The notes below the pieces were generated by a model. The model had not been told where the DNA came from. It worked only from the letters and a program-made list of their open reading frames with translations, and made no database searches. Of a stretch of DNA of 57,289 nucleotides, positions 47,571 to 56,760 are shown piece by piece; positions within the stretch are counted from its first letter, which is position 1; each line of letters begins with the position of its first letter. Source of the DNA: Pavlovales sp. CCMP2436. Taxonomy: Eukaryota > Haptophyta > Pavlovophyceae > Pavlovales. A program made the position numbers and the translations under genes. Where the stretch lies: assembly GCA_026770615.1 (NCBI GenBank), contig MU631468.1, positions 75,984 to 133,272 on the forward strand. The letters run 5' to 3'.

Positions 47571-47822
47571 GTGGCCTATTATGACCTGGTGAATTCACTG
47601 AAGAAACATTGCGAAATTTTCAGCATGGCAGACGCTGACCCTACGTCGCTGCCGCTCGAGCCTGAGCCGCTCGCCGAGAGGACGCTTGACATCGAATACT
47701 CGACAAGCGGTATCACCTGCACCTTGGCCACGCATGAGGCTATACGCGAGGGTGTCGCTAGCTCCCCACGCCGCCCAGAGCGCTCTCTGACTCGTGCCTA
47801 TTGGTACCTCCTAAAATTTGCC
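47571..47822 (+). pseudogene. Hypothetical protein fragment cut by a MITE
   Basis: Open, ordinary-composition frame: YYDLVNSLKKHCEIFSMADA, ...LEPEPLAERTLDIEYSTSG, ending where a MITE begins at 47823. No homologue recognised; it could be the C-terminus or a middle part of a transposon or host protein. Confidence 0.3.
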
Positions 47823-47824
47823 TA

Positions 47825-47988
47825 CAGGGGATCGCGGGCAATAAAAACGGCGCTTCTTGAGCTTGAGGCTGAGTTTCTTAGCAAATTACATACAAACAAT
47901 GCTTACATTTGCTTAAATTACACAAACAATGCAAAAAAAGAGGCTCAGTTTCTTAACATGACGGTTTCTTATTGCCCGCGATTCTCTG
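47825..47988 (+). mobile_element. MITE family M1, copy 5
   Basis: TA flanks at 47823-47824 and 47989-47990; left terminus CAGGGGATCGCGGGCAATAA; the right terminus has two changes. Same orientation as copy 1. Confidence 0.88.
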
Positions 47989-47999
47989 TATTCAATAGG

Positions 48000-49270
48000 A
48001 ATGATTTTTAATTAAAATATGCATTAATTAGTAATACTTAATTTGTTATTGAGAAGGTTCTTCTGGGGTGGAGCTCTTTCTTTGCCTCTTGAGACCCTAC
48101 CCTCCAAGGCTCAGCTCCGGAGAATGAACTAAAGAGAAATGGCGACAGCGTGTACCTTGCCTATTGAATAGGTTTGAATAGGATCCGTCTCAGGGGTCTA
48201 GCCGTCTAGTCCAACCTTGCTCGAGTCTGATAACGAGGGCGGCAATGCCAATCGCCTACCCCTGGTCTAGTCCCAGGCGGCAGGGTGAGTCAATAATCCT
48301 CCACTTATCTTAAAAACTTATTCCTCATCTAAGGTGGTCGTTGTTGTTGGCCTGGAATAATAAGTAGTTACTGTTACATAGGTCGAACGAAATCCGAATG
48401 AATAATGAGTGGCTATTAAATTCTTGATTGATTGCTCCGCGGCTCCAGAACCGGTCATGGCCAGCCAGTACATGTGTATTCAGGCTCTTTAGGTGACTGA
48501 CGAGCCGGAGACGCCCGGCGGCAGGCCCCCTCGCCGGCAGGCGAGGAAAGTTTATAGGCATCTTTAGACCGTTTAGCTCACGTAATAGTGCAGTTCAGTC
48601 AGCCTTCTTTGTCTCCTTGGCGCGCGCGGCAACCCGCGCGGATAGCCTTGGTGGAGGGTAGGCGGCAAGGCGTTTGCTCACCAACGCGCGCATTCCCCAC
48701 ACGCCGAGAGCTCGCGCGCGGCCAGCGACGGGTATATGCCAAGGGTCCCGTGTCCGTTAGAAGTGTCCCGGATGGGATCCTTGAGCGTCGAGGCGGGACC
48801 GCTCGCGGACACTTGCGCACAATCACGCGGCGACCTGCGCGAGCACAAGCGCTCGCCGCGCGTAAGGCGGGCCGGGCGGCCAAGCAGCAAGCTGTGGTCT
48901 GCACGCAGCATGGATCACGGCTCTTCGTGCCTTGTTGGCCGCGCACGAGCGCGTGGGCAAGGTGTGCGGACGCGTAGAACGGACGCGAGGCGCATGCATG
49001 TTCTCCAGCGGACGACGCTGATGGTAGCCGTGCGCCTTACCGCATCTAGGTCTCGCCACGAGCGTTGAGTGCGGCACGGGTTGCTCGAAGTGGCGGGGGC
49101 TCCACATTTTTTTCAGATGTTTCATTGCGGGGCCTTTGGCCCTGCCCTTTCATGGAAAATTGGGGGCTGGATATCTTTTAAAATTCGGTGGGCATTTTAT
49201 GCCCGAAAACTATTTAAAATCGGCGTCCGAAAACCAGAAGCATCGACGTCTGCCTCCGTCCGTCTCCAGT
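48000..49270. other. Non-coding stretch with diverged repeats
   Basis: No gene is supported. 48280-48305 (GGTGAGTCAATAATCCTCC) is a reverse-strand relative of the tandem unit at 2545-3090. 48580-49070 is GC-rich with antisense open frames. 49130-49270 contains GCCTTTGGCCCTGCCC and TTTTAAAA motifs only. Confidence 0.5.
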
Positions 49271-49294
49271 TTTAAAAAACCGGGAGCCTTTCTC

Positions 49295-49425
49295 TGATGG
49301 CACATATGTATGTATGGCACCAAGCAGATGTCACATACAGTATGTCACATATGTAACCTAGGCGGATATCGTGCATGTCATATATGCCACATAAACGGAT
49401 GTCACGCATGTCACATATCTAATTT
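49295..49425 (+). repeat. GTCACATATGT-type short repeats
   Basis: Degenerate units of CACATATGTATG/GTCACATA(C/T) spaced by about 20-35 bp, with palindromic cores CATATG. No coding. Confidence 0.7.
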
Positions 49426-49487
49426 TTAAAAATTCGGCAGCCTACCAGTTTTTAGAAATCAGCTAGAGCTTATAGATAATCAAATAT

Positions 49488-50090
49488 AAAGAGATATATA
49501 TAGCGGCTCAGCATGGTTCAACAGGTGTTGTTCACTCACTGACTTGGTCGACGTCAGACGTTAGTCCTGGCAGCAGGGATGGTGGTGGTAGAGTAGAGGT
49601 GAGGTTGGTGGTGAACTCGTAGCGAATGCCACAGAATTACCCCCCCACCCCTCCCCCCCAACACACACGACGCTCACGTCCATTTAGGTGCGAGAAGATA
49701 TAGATACAGATATAGATAACGCAGCAGGCAATGGGCGACGCAGCGCTCAGACCAGCACAACATTCAGAACAGTCAGACGCCAGCCAGCTTGAATCCCTAT
49801 CAGAAATAAAATTTCTGATAGGGATTCAAGCTGGCTGGCGTCTGACTGTTCTGAATGTTGTGCTGGTCTGAGCGCTGCGTCGCCCATTGCCTGCTATTTC
49901 TGATAGGGATTCAAGCTGGCTGGCGTCTGACTGTTCTGAATGTTGTGCTGGTCTGAGCGCTGCGTCGCCCATTGCCTGCTGCGTGCCTTAGTCGGCTGCG
50001 CTAGCTTGGGCGCCACCGCGCGTGCCGATGGATCTCCGGTTGTGTGCCCGGGCAAGGGCGTTTAGGGAGATGATCTGCTGGTTGCTGTCT

Positions 50091-50140
<50 letters not shown>

Positions 50141-50240
50141 TGGCACCTCTGCTGCCAGGACTAATATGTCGGACGTCGACCAAGTCAATGATTGAACACC
50201 ACCTGCTGAACCATGCTGAGCCGCTAATAATAATATAAGT
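49488..50240. mobile_element. Nested T1/T2 retroposon cluster
   Basis: A minus-sense T1 copy (49488-49660), one plus-sense and two minus-sense T2 copies (about 49725-49815, 49815-49895, 49895-50095; the first two form a near-perfect palindrome around 49808), a (TA)n run (50096-50136) and a plus-sense T1 copy (50145-50235, ending TGAGCCGCTAATAATAATA) lie back to back. Confidence 0.75.
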
Positions 50241-50734
50241 GTGACGCAACATCTGATTTTTATATAGAATAATGATACATTTAAACATTCTAATTGCTCC
50301 CGGGTTCCTCGTCACCCCACTTTTGCCACTTCTGTATTTTCCACTGGCCACTTCGGCGTAGCGCATAAGATAGTATCCGTTGGAGCGCTAAGAAGAATAA
50401 GAAGATCAGTTCGAATTCTCAGGCAGACAGATCGCAGAGAGCTCCCCCATACATTTATAAAGGCTAAAACAGTAACACTTAATCTAGGGTCTGAAAGCGG
50501 ATCAAAAGGATCGTTCGCATGCATTCTTACTAATGCGACAGTCGAAACTGTAGTGAAGTATCGGGTTACTTTCTTTATTTACAGCTGTATCACAATTCCG
50601 GTCAAGTCCGGTCAGTCAATCAGCGAGTCCCGCCCTCCGCTGCATCATAGCACCAAGCACTGGCTGATGAGCCGTTCGGATGATACTACCAACTGTGTGG
50701 ACAGCACGTACTTGATTCTCGTTATTTTTATTTT

Positions 50735-50880
50735 TATTAGCAGCTCAGCATGGTTCGACAGGTAGTGTTCACTGACAGACTTGATCGACGTCAGACATTA
50801 GTCCTGGCAGCAGGGGTGGTGGTAGAGGTGAGGTTGGTGGCGAACTCGTAGCAGATGCCACAGGCTCCCCCCCTTCCCCT
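50735..50880 (-). mobile_element. Retroposon family T1 copy with TTTTTATTTTTATTAG tail
   Basis: Same T1 sequence in reverse (GCAGCTCAGCATGGTTCGAC ... GGCAGCAGGGGTGGTGG ... GGTTGGTGGCGAACTCGTAG), but with an A/T-rich tail in place of (TA)n. More diverged than the other copies. From 50240 to 50735 no gene is supported. Confidence 0.7.
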
Positions 50881-50907
50881 CTCTACTTCAGTCAGTCGGT
50901 CAGAGCC

Positions 50908-51279
50908 TTACTTACGCTTGCGGCCCGCAACGGGCGAGTCCATCGGCGTTGCCCTCGCCCCGAGCAGCATCGCTCCGAGCAGCTTGGTCGTCATGGCCTT
51001 GCCCGAGAAGGCGAGGATCGGCGCTGCGGCGACCCTGAGGCTCGTCTCGATCCAAGTCATGGGCGTGCCACTGCCGCTCAGGACCCGGTTCATATCTGAA
51101 AGAACCCAACAGGACACGACGAGCACGAGGAGAAGGGCGAGGGCGATGACGGAATAAACGAGCAGCTGGATGACTTGCAGAGGAGTCTTGAGGAGGAGCT
51201 CCTCGGTCCGCTGGAGGAGTGGGTTTAGGGTGCTTTGGACGAAGGGGTTTACAGTCTCCGCGAGCAGCTTCACAATCAT
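50908..51279 (-). CDS. Single-pass membrane protein
   Basis: ATG 51279, 123 residues. One clear transmembrane helix (QLLVYSVIALALLLVLVVSC) follows an amphipathic Leu-rich N-terminal region (NPLLQRTEELLLKTPLQV); a second hydrophobic stretch (LRVAAAPILAFSGKAM) is weaker. The C-terminus is basic (AGRKRK). Intact frame, GC-rich, same strand as the multi-pass membrane gene upstream. No family recognised. Possibly a host gene. Confidence 0.45.
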   Translation of the reverse strand: MIVKLLAETVNPFVQSTLNPLLQRTEELLLKTPLQVIQLLVYSVIALALLLVLVVSCWVLSDMNRVLSGSGTPMTWIETSLRVAAAPILAFSGKAMTTKLLGAMLLGARATPMDSPVAGRKRK

Positions 51280-51448
51280 CTCGGCTGGAGTGAAGAGGGG
51301 GGGGGGGTCATGGGGTATCAACTGGCTGTATAAAGTGTTCTAGATCATTAATCAAAAAAATATATATGTATACAAATTACTGCCTACACGATTCTTGTGC
51401 GTGGGCTGTAGAGAAGGGAGTGGGGGGAGGGGGAGGGGAGGGGTGAGT

Positions 51449-53039
51449 TTAAGTGAGTCTAATGGGGGGGGAGGGATGATCAAGGAGAGTAAGAACTAGC
51501 TGTTGAGTCTCCAGACCTACAACCATAAGAAGAAGAAGAAGATGAAGAAATGTACCGGTGGCAGCGATGTAGTACCCGACGGAGATGAAGGTGAGCGCGA
51601 TGGATGAGATCTGGACAGGCGCAATCGAGATACAGATTACCAGCCAGAAGAAGTCGACCACAAGCAACTAGAGGGCGGAGAAGGCCTCCAGCCTAAATGC
51701 CTGCTCGAACAGCACGAATGCTACTGGGTAAGTCTTCCACCGCTCGAGGCGCATGTAGAGTGTCACGTTGACGAGGGCGACGAGCAAGTAGAGCACCAGC
51801 GCCGCCGCGACGAGCGTGGAAGCGGCAGGATGCATGCCGGCTGCGATGAGGATTGTCGCGGGCACGCACGGTGCCATGAGGACGGAGCCTATGATGAGCG
51901 CGGACACGAGGCCGCTCTTCAAATCCATGACGTTGACCTCCGGATCTCCGTAGAGGGTGTCGGCGATGAAGAGAACGCCGATGTGCTTATACCTTTGTAC
52001 CTCGTCCTTCTGCTCGACCGCGGTGGAGAAGAAGGCGTGCGAAAGATTCAGAGTGATTTGCAGGTGCCACTCCAAGGCCAGTCTGCCCATGACAACACAA
52101 ACGATGACCAGGCTGAAGAAGAGGCAGAAGATCCACGTGCAAACGAAGTAGGCCCAAACGACCAAGCCCTGCTGCCGAAAGTCCAGCGTGCTGCGCCCGC
52201 TCTCGAAGACGGGAACATATGCGATCCAGGTAGCGCTGCGGCACATTCGAGAGCACGCCGAAGCGGTCTGCGCTCTGCAAGAGTAGCTTTATCAATTCGA
52301 GCTGCGAGCGGGGTTTGCATGGACCGCCGTCGGCCACGCGCACTGTCTGCCAGATGGCGACCGTAGACTCGTCCAAAGTGCGCCGGTTGGCAGCCGGTGC
52401 AGCTGGCGATTCTGGAGCTGCCTTGTCCTCACTGCTGTCGATCACAGCCGGCGCAGCGTCTGGCGATGCTGGAGCTGCCTCGTCTTCGCTGCTGCCTACG
52501 TGATCGAGCAAAACGTGAAGCAGCTGCGGTCGCACTGCCGACAGCGTGATGGCGTGGATAGCCGACCGGCCGAGCATCGCGACCAGCATGGAGCTCGAGA
52601 AGACCCAAGTCTGCCCGCCGGGCTCGGAGGAGGTAAAGACGACCTGCGCAAGGTCTGCATTGCGCAGCTCGGCAACGAAGCTCTCCTGCTCGGGCGAGAA
52701 CCGCGCCACGTCCGGGCACGTGCGCACGCTCCACGCGGCGTCGCTCGTGGGCCTCTCGGCGGCGTGCAAGTGGCCTGCCCACTGCGCGTAGCACATCCAC
52801 GTGAGGCAGCTGGCGAAAGCGAAGATGAAGCACCACACGATGCCAATCCTCATCAGCGTGAGGCGGGACGCTCGCACGCGCCTGTAGTCGACGGCTCCGA
52901 GATCTCTCGGCCCGCCTCCAGGGTCCTTCTCCATATCCCGGTGCAGGAGCGATCCATGGTCTCCACGCCGCTTGGATGAGAAGGAGATCAGGCCACCGAT
53001 CGTGCGGGCCTCGGCCACGACCTTGGGTATCGCCGACAT
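51449..53039 (-). pseudogene. Multi-pass membrane protein, frameshift and internal stop
   Basis: ATG 53039 (MSAIPKVVAEARTIGGLISF). A first membrane helix (RIGIVWCFIFAFASCLTWMC) is followed by an extracytoplasmic-looking domain and a Ser/Asp/Glu/Ala linker repeated as SSEDEAAPASPDAAP / SSEDKAAPESPAAPA. Near 52230 a one-base shift leads into AYVPVFESGRSTLDF and further helices (VVWAYFVCTWIFCLFFSLVI; ALIIGSVLMAPCVPATILIA; LVAAALVLYLLVALVNVTLY). A TAG at 51668-51670 is followed in frame by another hydrophobic segment (FFWLVICISIAPVQISSIAL). The whole resembles an algal multi-pass membrane protein of about 525 residues. It may be an intact gene with sequencing errors or introns I could not place; function unknown. 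Confidence 0.5.
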
Positions 53040-53236
53040 TATCGGCGGGCTGCTGCTCGGCGGGCTGCTGCTCGGCGGACTGTTCTCAGCCGGGTTGAGT
53101 GGGCGGCCAATTCGGTCCACACATCAGCTGAGCGAAATGCGATTAATTGTTACTTAACGTAGTTTAAAAAGCGGTACAGTTAGGCGGCGTTGTTTGACCT
53201 GTGTCGAGAACTCACTGTTAACAATTGACACTCACA

Positions 53237-53264
53237 CGCACACATCGTGTGTGTGTGTGTGTGT
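53237..53264. repeat. CA/GT microsatellite pair
   Basis: ACACTCACACGCACACAT is followed by (GT)9, which is nearly self-complementary. Confidence 0.8.
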
Positions 53265-53449
53265 GCTCTGCCGGATTGGAGCTTATAGTTATACTCACGT
53301 CTCCGAGCGGCAAGGCCAGCCTGACCAGTAAAACCAGCGCTTTAATAGTTAGTTAGTATGCCCCTTCAACACACCCGCAAACGCCCTACAGTAGGCGTTG
53401 AGGGAGGTGGCTTTCATGATATCTGCAGTGGGAGGGAAATAATAAGAAT

Positions 53450-54060
53450 GCTAAAATATCGCTGGCGGGAGTACGTTCTCCGGTCTGCGTAGATTCAACT
53501 GTTCCTGGATGTGTTGCGGGAGACTGCGGGCATGTGTGATTGCCGCATTTCGTAGTGCTATGGCTGCCTCCCAGCTAATCGTCCTTCCTGCGCTTCTCAG
53601 TTCAGCGTAGGGGAGGCAATCACCTTGTATGCTTGCGTGGGTTAGGTTTATCCTTGCTAGTAGCGCTCTTAGGTTGCCAGCCGGTTCGCTTGTCCGTTGA
53701 TCTCCAGTGATTGTGACGGCTTCTTCCTCTGTAGGGGCTTTTTGTGCTCTGTTAGCTTTTCTTCCTGCTGCCCGTGGGCCCGCTGGGTTGTGTAGTGAGG
53801 TGTTAGTTCTAGCGTTAGGTACCCCAATAGTAATAACAACCCGGGCTGATCGGGCTTGCCTGGGTGACTAAAAGCCCTTGCAGTAACACCTTTCTAACCT
53901 CGCTGTCTCTAATGGCAAGCATGTAAAAGTGTTGACCGTGCTGTACGGTGGGTTTATCTCCAGCCTTCATCTGCATTCGCAGCAGGGCTGTCCTCCGTTT
54001 GCAGTGGATTCTGAGGCTGCATGATACCACCTCCTTCTGCAGCAGCCCGCGCTTGATCAC
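53450..54060 (-). pseudogene. LINE C-terminal tail
   Basis: Read in two frames: SCSLRIHCKRRTALLRMQMK...QHFYMLAIRDSEVRKVL to 53815, and APTEEEAVTITGDQRTSEPA, LRALLARINLTHASIQGDCL, EAAIALRNAAITHARSLPQH and EQLNLRRPENVLPPAIF to about 53450. The last part shares the (A/T)xxHA(R/K)SL...Q(E)xLNxR pattern with the plus-strand frame at 2035, which links the two as one repeat family. Confidence 0.5.
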
Positions 54061-54119
54061 TATGGGTCGGCCTAAATCGTCTTTCCAGCTGCCTTGTTCA
54101 GAGCTCTCTCTATCCTGGT

Positions 54120-54872
54120 CTATAATATTTTAACCTTCTGGTCTATCTGTCCCGCGCAGTAGTCCTCCCTCGTCATGACTGCTGATGTGGCAGAGCGGGC
54201 TCCGCCTTTAGAGATGTTGTCGTCTGTGGCCTCTTCCACTGCTGCAATCAGGGCCTGTTTGAGTGCTACACGAATAGCAGCTGTCTCGGGGCACCCCCGG
54301 AATAAATGGTCTCTGGAGTCCTCCCCTGGCCATCGGTCTCCTGCTGCCACACACAGAGGGCACTTCATGCTCATCTTGGTGGACTTTCCTCCCATAATTG
54401 CCCTGTATTGGCCAATTTCTGGGAACTCGGCTGCAATATCAGCATTGTACCGTATCGATCCCGATATGCATTGTAGCATGAAGTTCGGTAGTTGTTCCGG
54501 CCACGTGGATCGGGCCAGCATATGTTCGGACTTATTCTCCCAGAGTGCGGCTGTGTTCTCTTTAATGGCATATTTACCTGGCCTATTGGCCATGATCTCC
54601 TCGACCATCTGCCTCCTAATGCGCGCAGCAACACCTTTGCGGAGGTGCGATTCGTCGGCTCTTTGGATGTCCCCAGAGGAAGTCGTAACCATGTACTTTC
54701 CTGGGGTGAGGGCTGGTTTTTGTAGATGTTGGCCATCTCTTTTTCCGTGTATAGTGACCTGCTTGGCACCCCACTCGGCCATGGCATTGAGCATCACGAG
54801 GTCATCCATATGATGGTCTATTCCTTCCGTTAGGGTTCTGATCTTGTTTATGATCTGGGGGTCTACAACATA
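54120..54872 (-). pseudogene. LINE ORF2 region with zinc knuckle
   Basis: Open from the MITE junction down to 54120: DPQIINKIRTLTEGIDHHMD, LVMLNAMAEWGAKQVTIHGK ... CPLCVAAGDRWPGEDSRDHL-FRGCPE. The C-x2-C...H-x(4)-C spacing with the flanking KMSMKCPLC and HLFxGCP is the zf-RVT knuckle found downstream of the RT/RNase H in many plant and algal LINEs. The upstream continuation is cut by the MITE at 54873. Confidence 0.65.
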
Positions 54873-55033
54873 CAGGGGATCGCGGGCAATAAGAACAGCG
54901 CTTTTTGAGGCCGAGACTGAGTTTCTTAGCAAATTACATACAAATAATGCTTAAATTTGCTTAAATTACATGCAAAAAATGTAAAAAGGCCCAGTTTCTT
55001 AACGCAAGGTTTCTTATTGCCCGCGATTTCCTG
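54873..55033 (+). mobile_element. MITE family M1, copy 6, inside the LINE
   Basis: TA flanks (54871-54872, 55034-55035); left terminus CAGGGGATCGCGGGCAATAA. The right end carries TTTCCTG in place of TCCCCTG. The insertion splits the LINE between its RNase H and zinc-knuckle regions. Confidence 0.88.
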
Positions 55034-55097
55034 TATGTGCTCGTGATTTCGCGCCATGATGGGTCAATACGGACGTGTTGTTTCTCCATTTCTTGGT

Positions 55098-55530
55098 CTA
55101 GGTCGTGCGCCGACCTGTGCTCGATTTTATGGGTAGATTGTTGCTCAAGGCCTGCTCGATGAGTGCTAGGGCTGTTGTCATGTAGGGATTTTGGTGGTAT
55201 GCGTGAGAACTCTCAGCGGTCATGCCGTGCGGTCTTCCGGTGCACTTGGTGTCTGGGATGGTGTGATGGGCTTGCTTGACCCCATTTAGGTGGTCCCATC
55301 CGATCTGGAGATTATCCTCCTCTTTTAGCCATTGTAGAGCAAGAGATAGTCCGCTAATTTCTCCATTGGCTACATCCTGCTTACCGTCAAAGGTGCAATG
55401 GACGATGTGCACCTCTTGTGTTGGGGGGTGCGTGAAGCGATTGGTAATCATATGGGCACATGCCCCAGAGGCCACCTGAGTACCATCTTCGAGAACCTTG
55501 CGTGATCCATCTACTGCTACCTGTATTTTC
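55098..55530 (-). pseudogene. LINE RNase H domain
   Basis: VAVDGSRKVLEDGTQVASGA (first catalytic Asp), VANGEISGLSLALQWLKE (Glu) and IGWDHLNGVKQAHHT (Asp position, in place of the usual DS) occur in the order and spacing of RNase HI. The frame is open from the retroposon insertion at 55540 to 55098. Confidence 0.6.
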
Positions 55531-55539
55531 CGAGGTGCA

Positions 55540-55637
55540 CCACCACCATCCCTGCTGCCAGGACTAACGTCTGACGTCGACCAAGTCAGTGAGTGAACAA
55601 CACCTGTTGAACCTTACTGAGCCGCTATATATATATA
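55540..55637 (+). mobile_element. Retroposon family T1 copy with 12-bp target duplication
   Basis: A 98-bp insertion in the LINE: CCACCACCATCCCTGCTGCC ... GTTGAACCTTACTGAGCCGC and a TATATATATA tail, flanked on both sides by TTCCGAGGTGCA (55528-55539 and 55638-55649). The duplication and tail show target-primed retroposition and fix the sense strand and both ends of the family. Confidence 0.9.
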
Positions 55638-55640
55638 TTC

Positions 55641-55951
55641 CGAGGTGCATTACACATCGGCATATAAAGGGCATTTGTAATTGAATGACGCGCCTTAAGG
55701 AAGGCTTGTGTATATCTGGTGACATACCGGAAACGCATGGGCCCCTCGAGTTCACTTTTAAGGGCCTTGAGCAGCATGACTAGTACTTCGTCACGGATCT
55801 CATGATTTAGGTTGTCGAGCCGCTTCTTGGCCTCTTCTGCGAGGAGTTTGTCCAGTCGTTTGCATTTTTCTAGACCCGGCACCTGCGTTCCTTGGAGGAT
55901 AGCTTGCTCCGCTGGTGACAAGTCAGTGATGTCCGCGTCTCGAGCTGTCAT
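55641..55951 (-). pseudogene. LINE linker between RT and RNase H
   Basis: Open frame MTARDADITDLSPAEQAILQ, ...KRLDKLLAEEAKKRLDNLNH...YVTRYTQAFLKARHSI, helical and charged. It continues across the T1 insertion into the RNase H segment once that insertion is ignored. It lies between two LINE domains in the same direction. Confidence 0.5.
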
Positions 55952-56082
55952 GGGTTAACTCCGTGTGGGCTGCTGGGCACATACCAGCACATCTCCCATT
56001 TTGCATTCAGCCAGGGCATTCCAGCATGGCTTATTGCAGTGTTTCTGCATTTCGGGGCAGAAATTCAGAAGTAGGTCCGATC

Positions 56083-56760
56083 CTATAGGTCAGCGTAGTT
56101 CTCAGCTACAATCCATGGTACTCCCCCAATTGGGTGTTTCTGGATGGCCTCCATTCCTCTGCGTACCGCCGGTGGTGTCCACTTCTTCTCCCCGCGTCTG
56201 TGTTTTTGCAATAGGTCGGCAGTGATTTCTTTTGCGTGACCTACTGTGTTCAGTTGGCGGAGCAGGGTTGCTGCCTTGATCCCACCTTCGATTGCTTCGG
56301 GATCCTCAATACTGCAACCTTTTTCTCTGGGAGGGCCACAGAGAGCTATGCGGTTCACATTGTTATTGATCCATGCGCTCTCTTTGATGGGTTCAGTTAT
56401 CGCAGTTCTCATGGCCCTGAGGCCAGCCTTTTTGAATACCGTAGCCGCCATGGTATATGGAGGTATGGATGAGATATCTTGCTGGCATAAGGTAGCTGCA
56501 TAGATGGTGTTGGACTTTGTCTTTCCCGCTGCTATCCTAATTTTATGGGATGCTTCTCTTACGCGCTGCACGGTGGCTGCAGCTTGGGTTTCCCATCTGA
56601 GGCTCGGGGTGAGTATATGGCCCAAATACTTGGTTTGGTCAATTGCCACAATTGATGGCAGCTTAATTTGCTCTTCCAGGGTTTCATGAGGCGCTGAGAC
56701 ACTAATAAGTTGTGGGGCCTCCTTTAGTAGGAATGTATACATGTTTCTATTTGGGGGCAC
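56083..56760 (-). pseudogene. LINE RT, thumb and connection
   Basis: IDQTKYLGHILTPSLRWETQ matches the (K)YLG-x-x-L/I motif that follows the RT palm in LINEs. VREASHKIRIAAGK and NTIYAATLCQQDISSIPPYT match the helical thumb region ending near the internal P-x-xxY-xxE motif. The frame is offset from the palm frame by one base near 56755. Confidence 0.65.

Noticed and set aside
55540..55637. Hammerhead ribozyme in the T1 retroposon
   Set aside because: The GAC/GTC blocks suggested it, but the required CUGANGA and GAAA core elements are absent.
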